A stretch of DNA of 64,000 bases from Saccharibacillus sacchari DSM 19268 (GCF_000585395.1 NZ_KK073875.1:907311-971310), one strand, 5' to 3'. Counted from the stretch's first letter, positions 15,229 through 23,879 are shown. The notes: a model not told the origin generated them from the letters alone. Translations and numbers: made by a program.

Positions 15229-17115
15229 TAAACGAATGGTTGCTTCGGTTCCCGCTCCTTTTTCGCTGCTGAATCTTAATGTTCCCTGCATCGCCTCGAT
15301 GATCCGGAAGGTGACCATAAGCCCAAGGCCTGTTCCTTTTGTCTTATTGGAGAAATAAGGTTCGCCGAGCCGCTTCAACTCCTCCGGTCCCATGCCTACC
15401 CCGTCGTCGCGGATGCGGATCACGATCTCGCCGTTTTCTTTGGCTGCCGTGATCGTAATCTGACCTTCGTCCTGAAACGCCTCGATGCTGTTTTTGATCA
15501 TATTGATTAATGCCTGTTTGAACTTGGACGAATTGCCTTTGACATAAAGATCGGGAGCAATGTCCAGAACCATTTTTCCGTGATGGATGCTGGCCAGCGG
15601 CGTCAATACCCCTTCGATATGACGGAATTCTTCGGCAATCGACAAGGTTTTTATATTTTCCGCACCCGGCTTGGCAAAGGTCAGAAAATCGGTAATGATT
15701 CCCGAAGCCCGATCCAGTTCGTCCAGCGCCATATCGATGTACGCTTTGTCCGACGAAGCCGAGCGCTCGCCCAGCAGCTGCAAAAACCCGCGGGTCACTT
15801 GAAGCGGATTGCGTACCTCATGGGCAACCGATGCCGCCAGTTCGCTGATAATCTCCATTTTCTCCGCGTGTTGCAGTTCATTATTAAACATTTCGAGTTC
15901 CTTCGAATATTGGAGCACCTGGTTGTGCGTCTCGGCAAAGCGTCGACCCAAGACCACGATTAGCGAAATAACGAAGACGACCATGCCCCATTTCCACCAG
16001 TATAGATCATATTGCTCTTCGGTCGCATAGTAGCGGAACAATTCGAACACTCCGACTCCCGCAAAAACAGCCAAGCCCGCGTTGAAAATCCAGGCATCTT
16101 TGTTTTTTTGCAGGCTGTATACCACCGAACCGATCAACATCGTCAGCAGTTCCACGATCATCAATCCCCCGAGCACCGTCGTTGTCAGGAGATAATAGAT
16201 GGAGAAAAAGCGCTCGTTCGTCAACACGTTTCCGAATAAAAGAAGCAAACAGAAGAACGAGTAACCCAATTGTAACCGACTTAGATACAAGATAGAGTTT
16301 TTGTATCCTTTTCCGAAGATAAGCTGGAAAAAGTACAGGAAGGAAGGCAGAAGCGCGAAGAGTCCGACATCGAACAACAACTGAAGCATTCGTCCGTATT
16401 CGGGGTAAAGCGTGAATAAGAACGGAGAATACGTCGCGACGAGCAGACCGATCGACAAAATGACGAAGCTGAGCGACAGCCAAGCCTGAACATAACTTCG
16501 ATGCAAAAACAGCGCGCAAATCAGCATGACCACCCCGATTAGCACAAAAGAGCCGCCGAGCATGATATCCAGCATGTCCTTGGTCAAGTATACGGTCAGC
16601 AGTTCGTAAAAGCTTCCGAATACGATGTTCTGGACGATTCCCGAACGCTCCTCCGTAAGCTGAAGGCGAATATAGACAGAGCCTCCCGCATCTTCCACGC
16701 GAAGCGGCAGCAGCAGTTCGTTCATCGCGTAACGGTATTGCCGATGCGAATCGAACAGCTCCCGGTATTCGGTATACACCACCACGTTGCGGGCGTGCGC
16801 CTTTTCGATCAACACGGCGGGAATCGGCCATTCGAGATGAGGGATATCGATTCTCACCCAGGCCCAAGCCGCTCCGAGCGGTCTGGACGGCGGCATCGAT
16901 TCCTCGTCCATCGCGATCCAATCCGGCGAATGCAGTACCCGTTCGGGCGGCGTGACGGAGCCTTGCTCCCAACCGCCCGGATCCCATAAAAATTGCCATG
17001 ACCCGACTTCGACCGCTGCCGCTTCGTCTTTTTCGCCGGGGAAAGCTTTTATGCACAAAAAAATAATGATCATAACTCCGATTAGAACGGCTATTGTTTT
17101 CGGTAAAGTTCGCAT
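15211..17115 (-). CDS. 7TM-type sensor histidine kinase
   Basis: This 634-residue kinase starts with one membrane span (about residues 5-22), an extracellular domain of about 150 residues, seven further spans (about 180-395), then HisKA and HATPase domains. The layout matches the 7TMR-DISM class of extracellular-signal receptors. The phosphoacceptor His is near residue 432 in SVAHEVRNPLQVTRGFLQLL, a box also typical of KinB-like sporulation kinases, and the ATPase has GLGLMVTF and DDGVGMG. GGAGG five bases before the ATG at 17115 fixes the start; longer frames lack this. No response regulator gene is adjacent. It is convergent with the NHLP peptide gene. The ligand is unknown. Confidence 0.88.
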   Translation of the reverse strand: MRTLPKTIAVLIGVMIIIFLCIKAFPGEKDEAAAVEVGSWQFLWDPGGWEQGSVTPPERVLHSPDWIAMDEESMPPSRPLGAAWAWVRIDIPHLEWPIPAVLIEKAHARNVVVYTEYRELFDSHRQYRYAMNELLLPLRVEDAGGSVYIRLQLTEERSGIVQNIVFGSFYELLTVYLTKDMLDIMLGGSFVLIGVVMLICALFLHRSYVQAWLSLSFVILSIGLLVATYSPFLFTLYPEYGRMLQLLFDVGLFALLPSFLYFFQLIFGKGYKNSILYLSRLQLGYSFFCLLLLFGNVLTNERFFSIYYLLTTTVLGGLMIVELLTMLIGSVVYSLQKNKDAWIFNAGLAVFAGVGVFELFRYYATEEQYDLYWWKWGMVVFVISLIVVLGRRFAETHNQVLQYSKELEMFNNELQHAEKMEIISELAASVAHEVRNPLQVTRGFLQLLGERSASSDKAYIDMALDELDRASGIITDFLTFAKPGAENIKTLSIAEEFRHIEGVLTPLASIHHGKMVLDIAPDLYVKGNSSKFKQALINMIKNSIEAFQDEGQITITAAKENGEIVIRIRDDGVGMGPEELKRLGEPYFSNKTKGTGLGLMVTFRIIEAMQGTLRFSSEKGAGTEATIRLPEASE

Positions 17116-17468
17116 AAGCCCTCCTATAAGGTCCATTCGATCTTCGACCCCTCCGGGCAAGAAGATCGAATGAACCCGCGACAAGCGATTCTATTCAAAC
17201 GATCTTGATCTCTTGACTTTGATCTCTTGACCTTAATCTCTTAACCTCTTGATCTATTAATCCTTTAACCTTCATTCTTCGTCCCTTGCCCTTATCTACA
17301 CATTCGCCGCCGTGCCCCCGGTTCCCTGCCGTCTTTCTTCTTCCTTTTGGAATTGCGGGTAAAAAGCCCTTGTTTCAAGGTACGGGGGTCCTGTGTATAA
17401 ATTATCATCTCAACAGATCCCAGGCGTGCGACTAAGCGAAATCACGATCGATCAAGGAGGAATTCAAC

Positions 17469-17633
17469 ATGAATAATTCGCATAGAGACGTGGATGTCGA
17501 AGAACGCAGAATCGAGAAAAAGTCGGACTCGAGCATGGTCGCTTCAACGTTCATCAAGTATGCCGCGTATATCATCATCACGTTCGGCATCTTGTATTTC
17601 CTCGTTCGTTATGTCTTCCCGATGTTCCAATAA
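17469..17633 (+). CDS. Small single-span membrane protein, 54 aa
   Basis: A short ORF follows a very strong AAGGAGGAA ribosome binding site eight bases before its ATG. The product has a charged N terminus (VDVEERRIEKKSDSS) and one C-terminal hydrophobic span (about residues 29-50), ending in a Phe-Pro-Met-Phe-Gln tail. This is the layout of small bacterial membrane peptides, with the N terminus likely inside. I do not recognise the family. It is followed directly by a strong bidirectional terminator, so it is probably a monocistronic gene. Confidence 0.75.
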   Translation: MNNSHRDVDVEERRIEKKSDSSMVASTFIKYAAYIIITFGILYFLVRYVFPMFQ

Positions 17634-17670
17634 CCGTAAAGCAGGGTCATTCAAACGTCCCGATATGTAA

Positions 17671-17717
17671 AAAAACGGATTTCCTTGGCGATTGCCCCGG
17701 AAATCCGTTTTTTTGTC
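17671..17717. terminator. Bidirectional terminator between the small membrane gene and pdxK
   Basis: AAAAACGGATTTCC and GGAAATCCGTTTTTTT form a long stem with T-runs on both strands, between the convergent 54-aa gene and pdxK. Confidence 0.85.
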
Positions 17718-17763
17718 GTTTTATCAATCGGTGTTACGAAATTGCAAGTCCCCGGACCTGTTC

Positions 17764-18573
17764 TTAATCGCGATGCAACCGGTGAGCCGCATGCAGGGTA
17801 GGTCCCACGAAGGAGTTAATCGGGAAACCGTGACGAATGGCTGCGGTCACGAATGCTTTGGCATTTTTGACTGCGGTACGCACATCTGCGCCTTTTGCCA
17901 GTTCAGCCGTAATCGCCGCCGAGAACGTGCATCCCGCACCGTGAATGTAATTCGTCTCGATGCGATCGGACTCCAGCAGCTCGAATTCTTGACCGTCGTA
18001 GATCAGATCGACCGCTTTCTCGTGCAGCAGCTTGCCGCCGCCTTTGATTACGACGTGTTTCGCGCCAAGTTCGTGAATTTTCGCGGCTGCGTTCTTCATA
18101 TCTTCTACCGTGCGGATCGGCGCCGTCTTCGCAAGCTGGGAAGCTTCGAACAGGTTCGGCGTGACGACCGTCGCTTTGGGAACCAGCTTTTCCAAGATGG
18201 CTTCCGCCGTATCCGGGTTCAAGACTTCGTTCTCGCCTTTGCAGACCATAACCGGATCGACCACGAAATGATCCAAAGGACGTTCTTCGATCTTGCGCGC
18301 AACCGCGTCGATGATCGCTACGGTGCTGAGCATGCCCGTTTTGGCTGAAGTCACCCCGATGCCATTCAGCACGGTGTCCAATTGGCTCTCGAGCAACTCC
18401 GCCGACATCGGCGTTACATTATGGCTCCACAGCTGCGGGTCCATCGTAACCACGCAAGTCAGCGCGGTCATTCCGTATACGTTCAGCTCCTGGAATGTTT
18501 TCAGGTCAGCCTGAATGCCTGCGCCCCCGCTTGTATCGGAACCGGCAATCGTCAAAACTTTAGGTATCGTCAT
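17764..18573 (-). CDS. pdxK: Pyridoxal/pyridoxine kinase, ThiD-like fold
   Basis: This 269-residue ribokinase-fold enzyme matches B. subtilis PdxK closely in layout: LTIAGSDTSGGAGIQADLKTFQE at the N terminus, VVDPVMVCKG in the middle, VVTPNLFEAS, VVIKGGGKL and the ATP/anion-hole motif HGAGCTFSAAITAEL near the C terminus. It phosphorylates pyridoxal or pyridoxine (and in the ThiD group hydroxymethylpyrimidine). The MVCKG stretch and the overall resemblance to PdxK rather than ThiD support the symbol; a distinct thiD is present at the end of the window. The ATG is preceded by GGAGGCG. It is a single gene, convergent with the small membrane protein. Confidence 0.88.
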   Translation of the reverse strand: MTIPKVLTIAGSDTSGGAGIQADLKTFQELNVYGMTALTCVVTMDPQLWSHNVTPMSAELLESQLDTVLNGIGVTSAKTGMLSTVAIIDAVARKIEERPLDHFVVDPVMVCKGENEVLNPDTAEAILEKLVPKATVVTPNLFEASQLAKTAPIRTVEDMKNAAAKIHELGAKHVVIKGGGKLLHEKAVDLIYDGQEFELLESDRIETNYIHGAGCTFSAAITAELAKGADVRTAVKNAKAFVTAAIRHGFPINSFVGPTLHAAHRLHRD

Positions 18574-18753
18574 CTTCCAAACGCCTCCTGGGTCTATATT
18601 GTAAGCCTGTTGGCAGCGCGAATCGAAGATCCGAACTGCCGGCCTGCTTGTCTATTCACGCTGCGCCGAATTACCGAAAAGCATCGCAGCCTTCGGTAAT
18701 CGTAAGACGAAGCGTCTGTCTTGTCAACCGCTTGCCAAAGTTGATTTATCCGC

Positions 18754-19980
18754 TTATTCGGATTCCCCGTCCGCGATTTTCGTGCGCCGAAACGGAGCCG
18801 TCTGGTCGATCTTTTTATAATGGGCGATAAAGGCGCAAGCCAGCAGCGCCACGCCGTTGATCACGAAGATCCAGTGGATCGGAATGACCGCGCCCAGAAC
18901 GCCGCCGATCAGCGGTCCGGCCATCGTGCCGAGCTGCGTCGCCGACTGATTCAAACTGAAGGCCCGGCCGCGGAATTCAGGCTTCGTAACTTGAACAATC
19001 ATCGCGTTAACCGCCGGGAATACAGCCGCGAAGAACAATCCGTACACGAAGCGCAAAATGCCGAAGCCGACATAACCGGTGACAAAGAATTGCAGCAGAT
19101 TCCCCACCGCGCCGCCGATCAAACCGATCATCAGCACTTTGCCGTAACCGATCTTCCCGCCGATTCTGCCCCAACGCGGCGCCATGATGACGGTCGCCAC
19201 CCCCACCGCGGAAAAGACGACGCCCGAGATCAACGAGATTCGATCTGACGCGATATCCATGCCTTGCACGTAGATCGTAATGAGCGGTTCCAGAATCATA
19301 ACCGAGAAGTTGCTCATCGCGACGAGTCCGAGCAAAGCGAAAAATACCGGAATGCCTGCCGCCTGCTTCAGATCGTCTCGCACCCTCGAACGAACCTTCG
19401 GCCGTTTGAATTCTTTCTCGTGCACCAGGAATGTCGCGACTAACGCCGCGATCAGTACGATCGCGCTGGAGAACAGGAAAGCATTCCGGTTGCCCAGCGT
19501 AAAGCTGACCACGCCGCCGATCAGCGGTCCGATGATGTTGCCTGAAGCGCTGGCCGTAGCCATGATGCCGAGCGCGTAACCCGTCTTCTCCTCCGGCGTA
19601 TTAGTACCGACCAAGGCAATCGCTGCCGGAATGAATCCGGCAAGCAGCCCCTGGAACAAACGCAGCGCTACAAGCTGAACCGGGTCCTGCACGAAAAAGT
19701 TGATCAAATACAAAGCTGCCAAGCTATAGCCTGAGCGAATCAACATCGGCTTGCGTCCGTACTTGTCCGCCAAAGATCCCCAGAACGGAGAAATCAACGC
19801 GCTCGACAGAAACGTAATGCCGAATGCCACGCCTGCCCAGATCGATAAATACTGGTTCCCTACGCCAAGCTCGTCATGCATGAAAATCGGCAGAAAAGGG
19901 ATCGAGATCGAATAGGCCATGCTGCAAAAAAATACGCCGGCCCATAACACGATCAAGTTTTTTTTCCATGAAAATTCCAT
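18754..19980 (-). CDS. MFS transporter, drug-efflux type
   Basis: This 408-residue protein has twelve predicted spans and the major-facilitator loop motif FWGSLADKYGRKPMLI between spans 2 and 3. A second copy of the half-motif appears in the C-terminal half (APRWGRIGGKIGYGKV). It is most like the 12-span proton-antiport drug exporters of Firmicutes, for example the TetA/NorA group. The ATG at 19980 begins MEFSWKKNLI right before span 1; the frame is open to 20127 but the added residues are Arg-rich and look non-coding. The ribosome binding site is weak (AAAGGGCG). Substrate unknown. Confidence 0.88.
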   Translation of the reverse strand: MEFSWKKNLIVLWAGVFFCSMAYSISIPFLPIFMHDELGVGNQYLSIWAGVAFGITFLSSALISPFWGSLADKYGRKPMLIRSGYSLAALYLINFFVQDPVQLVALRLFQGLLAGFIPAAIALVGTNTPEEKTGYALGIMATASASGNIIGPLIGGVVSFTLGNRNAFLFSSAIVLIAALVATFLVHEKEFKRPKVRSRVRDDLKQAAGIPVFFALLGLVAMSNFSVMILEPLITIYVQGMDIASDRISLISGVVFSAVGVATVIMAPRWGRIGGKIGYGKVLMIGLIGGAVGNLLQFFVTGYVGFGILRFVYGLFFAAVFPAVNAMIVQVTKPEFRGRAFSLNQSATQLGTMAGPLIGGVLGAVIPIHWIFVINGVALLACAFIAHYKKIDQTAPFRRTKIADGESE

Positions 19981-20370
19981 CCGTCCGCACGCCCTTTCGC
20001 ATGCAAGACGACGTACGCTCCTATAAGGATATCGCCCGATGATCCGAAAGCGATCCGAAGAGATCGGTCCGCCGCCTTGCCGAAGTCGACGTTCGCCACA
20101 ATGCGTGCGATACCTCCGCCGGCCCAATCGCCACGCCGCAAACGCCCGTTGTTTCTAACTTATTAATTTTACTCCTATTCGATAAAAATTCCCAATCGAA
20201 CCCGGAGGGTTCTAGCGAAACTAAACCCGATTTTAGGTCATATGACGCAGCAAGCTCCGCAAAGCGCAAAAGCATGACAGATCGCGGCCGGATGCTCGGA
20301 TTCCCCTTTTCAAGATTGGGCAACCGTCTATCTTTTCCTGCTCGAAAACCATGCCTCGAATCAGGAAAGA
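19981..20370. other. Divergent intergenic region, no gene seen
   Basis: This stretch separates the MFS gene from the acidic protein gene. It probably holds the MFS promoter near 20150-20200, where the sequence becomes AT-rich. I find no supported ORF or strong hairpin. Confidence 0.4.
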
Positions 20371-20396
20371 GGTTACAACAACAACCTTTCGGGTAA
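20371..20396 (+). promoter_or_regulatory. SigB-like promoter of the acidic protein gene
   Basis: GGTTAC and GGGTAA are separated by 14 bases, resembling the stress-sigma pattern GTTTAA-N12-15-GGGTAT. It lies about 48 bases before the start codon. Whether this organism has a SigB-type factor is unknown. Confidence 0.4.
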
Positions 20397-20443
20397 ACGT
20401 ATGTATACAACGAATACGATGAACACGAAGGAGAGATGACATC

Positions 20444-21022
20444 ATGGCTTTCGATCCGAGAAACGAATCCGACCGCGCGCACGAGCGTTTTCAATTGGAA
20501 CGGGATACCCCTTACTCCGAGGAACGCGGCATTCCTGACGAAACGCTGGAATATGTCGACACGGTTCAAGAAGGCGCACCCGTCGATGCCGATCAGGCAA
20601 TAACCGACCCGGAAGCGTACCCGAACCGCACGGAAGAAGATCCGCATCTGGACTCTCCTCTATTGGAAGACGTACCGGACGCCGACGATCTGCACCCGGA
20701 CAGCCCCGTTGATCCGGCTGCTCCCGCTCAGGACGAACCTCACGGAACGGACCTGCTTAACGGCGCGGGCGGAGAAGAAGGCCGTGCGGAACTCGCTGCC
20801 GAATCCGAAGACCCGGACCGTCCCCTGATTACCGACGGCGACCGCGAGACGGTGCATCATCAGGATAATCTGGTGACCGAACGCGATACCGATCCGGAAA
20901 ACGGGTTATTCCGCGAAGGTTCTTTCCCTTCTTCCTTGCCGGACGAAGTTCAGAAGAATCTGATCGATTCCGAGACGGACCAAGGATATCGCGATGAAGT
21001 TTATACGGACGAAGACGAATAA
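20444..21022 (+). CDS. Acidic, probably disordered protein, 192 aa
   Basis: I do not recognise this protein. It is very rich in Asp, Glu and Pro, nearly free of hydrophobic clusters, has no Cys and no membrane or signal segment, and probably is intrinsically disordered. Short acidic phrases recur, such as PDETLE, PDADD and SEDPDRP. Similar hydrophilic, disordered proteins in Bacilli are often general-stress or desiccation proteins, and the SigB-like promoter upstream fits that, but this is inference. The ATG follows AAGGAGAGATG. It ends in a clear terminator and is monocistronic. Confidence 0.75.
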   Translation: MAFDPRNESDRAHERFQLERDTPYSEERGIPDETLEYVDTVQEGAPVDADQAITDPEAYPNRTEEDPHLDSPLLEDVPDADDLHPDSPVDPAAPAQDEPHGTDLLNGAGGEEGRAELAAESEDPDRPLITDGDRETVHHQDNLVTERDTDPENGLFREGSFPSSLPDEVQKNLIDSETDQGYRDEVYTDEDE

Positions 21023-21053
21023 ATTTGGATTGAAACAGATTGTTTGTATAAGA

Positions 21054-21106
21054 AAACGCACCGGATCAATGGCTTCCCCGCGAAGCTGTCGCCCGGTGCG
21101 TTTTTG
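21054..21106 (+). terminator. Intrinsic terminator of the acidic protein gene
   Basis: AAAACGCACCGG and CCGGTGCGTTTTT pair around a loop of about 29 bases, followed by a T-run. Confidence 0.8.
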
Positions 21107-21125
21107 CGTCCGCGTCAAAATAAGC

Positions 21126-21154
21126 TTGACCGGTTTGAACCTCCGCTTTATGAT
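21126..21154 (+). promoter_or_regulatory. Strong SigA-type promoter of a long structured leader
   Basis: TTGACC and TATGAT are separated by exactly 17 bases. No protein gene starts until 21789, so the transcript would begin with about 630 untranslated bases. Confidence 0.7.
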
Positions 21155-21159
21155 GAAGA

Positions 21160-21403
21160 TAACTTTGAGTGCAAAGGGGAAATTTTGATGACGGGGTATG
21201 TTCTTAACTAATTAATTCCATACAGGATAGTCTTTCATCGGGAACGATCGAAAAATCGCGTCAAGCGGTTTTATTTCGTGTTGCCTGTTTGAAACTGTCC
21301 GGAATTCAGTTAAGAACAGCGAATCATTTCTCCATAAACTTGAGGCGGGTATTTTACTCTTTCGAGTTTTCGGGCCGCGCTGTAGCTGAAGCGCGGCCCT
21401 TTT
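21160..21403 (+). ncRNA. Candidate structured RNA with seven-codon ORF and terminator
   Basis: After the promoter, a tiny ORF (21188-21211, encoding MTGYVLN) follows AAAGGGGAA. Its last codons form the 5' arm of a long-range helix: GTTCTTAACT (21200-21209) pairs perfectly with AGTTAAGAAC (21308-21317), extended by AATTCC/GGAATT (21214-21219 with 21301-21306) and ACAGG/CCTGT (21222-21226 with 21284-21288). An inner hairpin CGAT/ATCG follows. The domain ends in a GC-rich hairpin with four T (21372-21403), an intrinsic terminator. Such a layout suits ribosome-controlled attenuation or an independent small RNA. I do not recognise a known RNA family. Confidence 0.5.
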
Positions 21404-21410
21404 GGCGTCT

Positions 21411-21707
21411 GCGCGCAAGAAAGGACCAGCGGCTCGGGGCCGTCTCCTTCCTTGCGCGCCGAACGCCCGCTCCGCGCGGACGCTGCGGAGTGCGGACGAA
21501 TCTTTGAAAGAAACGAACGTGTTGCGGCTTTCGGTGCGAAAATTCGGCGAAACGCCGAACTTGCACGATAAGCATCGCGTTCGGAGGCACGGGAGTGCCG
21601 GAACCAGACCTCGGAAGACGGAAGATAAGCTGATCAGAGCGTCTTCGAAATCGAACCATCGATTTCGAAGACGCCGACTGGATCGGCCTGTCTTCCGTCT
21701 TTTTTTG
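21411..21707 (+). ncRNA. Second structured leader domain ending in a branched terminator
   Basis: Several stems follow each other: 21411-21425 with 21445-21459 (14 of 15 paired, GCGCGCAAG...), TTCGGCG-AAA-CGCCGAA near 21542-21558 enclosed by GTGC/GCAC, GGCAC-GGGA-GTGCC near 21588-21601, and then a branched structure. In the latter, GACGGAAGA (about 21617-21625) pairs with TCTTCCGTC before seven T, enclosing a 16-base perfect hairpin (21639-21654 with 21658-21673) and CCGA/TCGG. This is a strong, unusually elaborate terminator 80 bases before the MutS2-like start. Confidence 0.5.
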
Positions 21708-21788
21708 TTTTCCGGCTATGTCCGATTCAACACTGCGCACGCTAGGGCGTACACGCCCCAATGCCAATACAAAGGAGCGATTCCGATC

Positions 21789-23879
21789 ATGACCACCTTT
21801 TCGACAATTCAACCTCAAACGCTGGAGCGCCTCGAATACGAGCGCGTCAAACATGAATTATCCGTCTACGCCGTTTCTTATTTGGGCAAAAGACACATCG
21901 CCGAACTCCAGCCGATCACCGACGCCCGAATTCTGCGGCGACGCCTGGACGAGACCGACGAAGCTACAGGCGTACTGCGCCGCGGAGCCAGCATTCCGCT
22001 GCCGTCGCTGACGGGCATGGAGCAGATCCTCGATTTGCTCGGCTCCGGTTATGTCTTCCAAGAACAGGACTTCACGCATTTGCATCAATTCCTGCGCAGC
22101 TGCACCCAGTTGATCGACTATATGCGCGCAAAAGCCGATTGGGCACCCAACGCCGCCTCTTATGCTTCGGGCATGCATCGGCTGGAACGGCTGCAAGAAG
22201 AAATCGAGCGCTGCATTCGCAACAGCCGCGTGCTGGATTCCGCCAGCCGCGAATTATCGAAAGTCCGCCGCCGCATGGCGACCGTCGAAGAACGCAGTTC
22301 GCGCAGGCTCGCCGAACTGATGGCCAAGCACCGCTCGATCTTGCAGGAAAGCCTTGCCGTGCAGCGCGGAGGCCGCTCCGCGATTCCGGTACGCAAGGAG
22401 TATCGCAAAATGGTGAAAGGATCGGTATTGGACGAATCCTCCAGCGGCCAGACCGTCTATATCGAACCGGAAGAAATCCGTCAGTTCCACGACGAATTGG
22501 AGCTGCTGCGAACCGAGGAGGCACGCGAAGAAACGAAGATTCTCAGCGAGCTGACCGGGCTTGCCGAAGAGTTCCGCGGCGAGCTGGTCGTCAATGCGCA
22601 GCTGGTCGGCGAATATGATTTCCTGTTTGCCAAAGCCCGTTACGCGCTGGCGCTGGATGCCGTCAACGTCAAATTGAACGAGCACGGAATCATTATTTTG
22701 CGCGGCGCCCGCCATCCGCTGATGGGATCGAAAATGGTTCCGCTGAATTTCGAACTGGGCGAACGATTCCGCATGCTGATCGTGACCGGACCGAATACGG
22801 GCGGCAAGACGTTGGCGCTGAAAACGGTCGGTTTGCTTACGCTGATGGCGCAATCCGGTTTATTGATTCCTGCTGAGATCGGCGGCACTATGGCCATATT
22901 TACAGGCATCGAAGCCGATATCGGCGACGGACAAAGTATCGAACAAGCGCTCAGCACCTTTTCCGCCCATATACGCCGAGTCAAAAGCATTCTGGAAACG
23001 GCCGACCGCCGCTCCCTGGTACTGATCGACGAAATGGCCTCCGGCACCGATCCGGGCGAAGGCGTCGGCTTATCGATCGCGGTGCTGGAAGAACTGCGAA
23101 GACGCGATTCCTGCGTAGTCGTCACGACTCATTTTACCGAAATCAAAAACTTCGCTTCGGCGACGCCAGGTTGCGAGAATGCCCGAATGGAATTCGACGC
23201 CGAGACGCTGCAGCCGCTCTATCGCTTAACGATCGGCGAAGCCGGGCGCAGTTATGCTTTCGCCATCGCCAAAAAGCTCGGCATCCCGGATGCCGTGACG
23301 CAGCGGGCAGAGGAATTGACCCGGCGCGCGAAGGCATTGGAGGTCGATCCGTCTCAGCAGATGGCGGCAGCGACGACGGAGAACCTTTGCGATTCCGGGG
23401 AGCTAGTTTCCAATGATCTGACTACTGCGCCCCGTAACCTCGTACGCGAAGATCCAGCGCTTTTGCCGGGAGCCTCGCTGCGGCGTACAGAACCCGAAGC
23501 TGCAACGCCTTCAAAATCAACAGGGGTGACAAGCGACGGGATTTCCGATGCCGAAGAAGCCCTTTCGAAACCCGCAGCCTTTCGTATCGGGGACAGCGTC
23601 TTGATTCCTTACCTTGGGAAGACGGGGATCATCTATGCGGAGGAAGACGGCATGGGCAATATCGGCGTACAAATTCAAGGCAAAAAAATACGCATCGCCC
23701 GCAAACGTCTCCAGCCGCATATTGCTCGCGAGTCGCTGTATCCGGACGATTATGATCTCAGCATCGTGCTGGACTCCAAAGAGAACCGCAAGAAACGCAG
23801 TAAAATGGAACGCAAACATATGGAAGGCGTAACGATTGAGCAGTCCCCCGACGAGCGCGGCGAAACTTGGCGGCGATAA
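21789..23879 (+). CDS. MutS2-like ATPase lacking the Smr domain
   Basis: This 696-residue protein is a MutS2 (MutSB) relative. It has the N-terminal MutS2 core (LERLEYERVKHEL), a helical clamp region, and an ABC-type ATPase with Walker A TGPNTGGKT, the MutS STFSAHIRR segment, Walker B LVLIDEMASGTDP and VVTTHFTEIK. A KOW-like stretch follows near residues 595-640 (FRIGDSVLIPYLGKTGIIY), but the C terminus ends in a basic tail without the Smr nuclease domain, so it is about 90 residues shorter than B. subtilis MutS2 (785). MutS2 in B. subtilis senses collided ribosomes; in other bacteria it limits recombination. The ATG follows AAAGGAGCG. The frame is open upstream to 21402 but that part is the structured leader. 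Confidence 0.82.
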   Translation: MTTFSTIQPQTLERLEYERVKHELSVYAVSYLGKRHIAELQPITDARILRRRLDETDEATGVLRRGASIPLPSLTGMEQILDLLGSGYVFQEQDFTHLHQFLRSCTQLIDYMRAKADWAPNAASYASGMHRLERLQEEIERCIRNSRVLDSASRELSKVRRRMATVEERSSRRLAELMAKHRSILQESLAVQRGGRSAIPVRKEYRKMVKGSVLDESSSGQTVYIEPEEIRQFHDELELLRTEEAREETKILSELTGLAEEFRGELVVNAQLVGEYDFLFAKARYALALDAVNVKLNEHGIIILRGARHPLMGSKMVPLNFELGERFRMLIVTGPNTGGKTLALKTVGLLTLMAQSGLLIPAEIGGTMAIFTGIEADIGDGQSIEQALSTFSAHIRRVKSILETADRRSLVLIDEMASGTDPGEGVGLSIAVLEELRRRDSCVVVTTHFTEIKNFASATPGCENARMEFDAETLQPLYRLTIGEAGRSYAFAIAKKLGIPDAVTQRAEELTRRAKALEVDPSQQMAAATTENLCDSGELVSNDLTTAPRNLVREDPALLPGASLRRTEPEAATPSKSTGVTSDGISDAEEALSKPAAFRIGDSVLIPYLGKTGIIYAEEDGMGNIGVQIQGKKIRIARKRLQPHIARESLYPDDYDLSIVLDSKENRKKRSKMERKHMEGVTIEQSPDERGETWRR

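Noticed and set aside
13735-17115. A true ComQXP quorum-sensing operon
   Set aside because: The peptide has an NHLP leader rather than a ComX sequence, the kinase is HisKA-type and convergent, and no ComA-like regulator is present; only the logic is similar.
21402-21788. N-terminal extension of the MutS2-like protein
   Set aside because: The extension covers the structured leader and a terminator; the ATG at 21789 with AAAGGAGCG and the MutS2-typical start LERLEYERVKHEL fit better.
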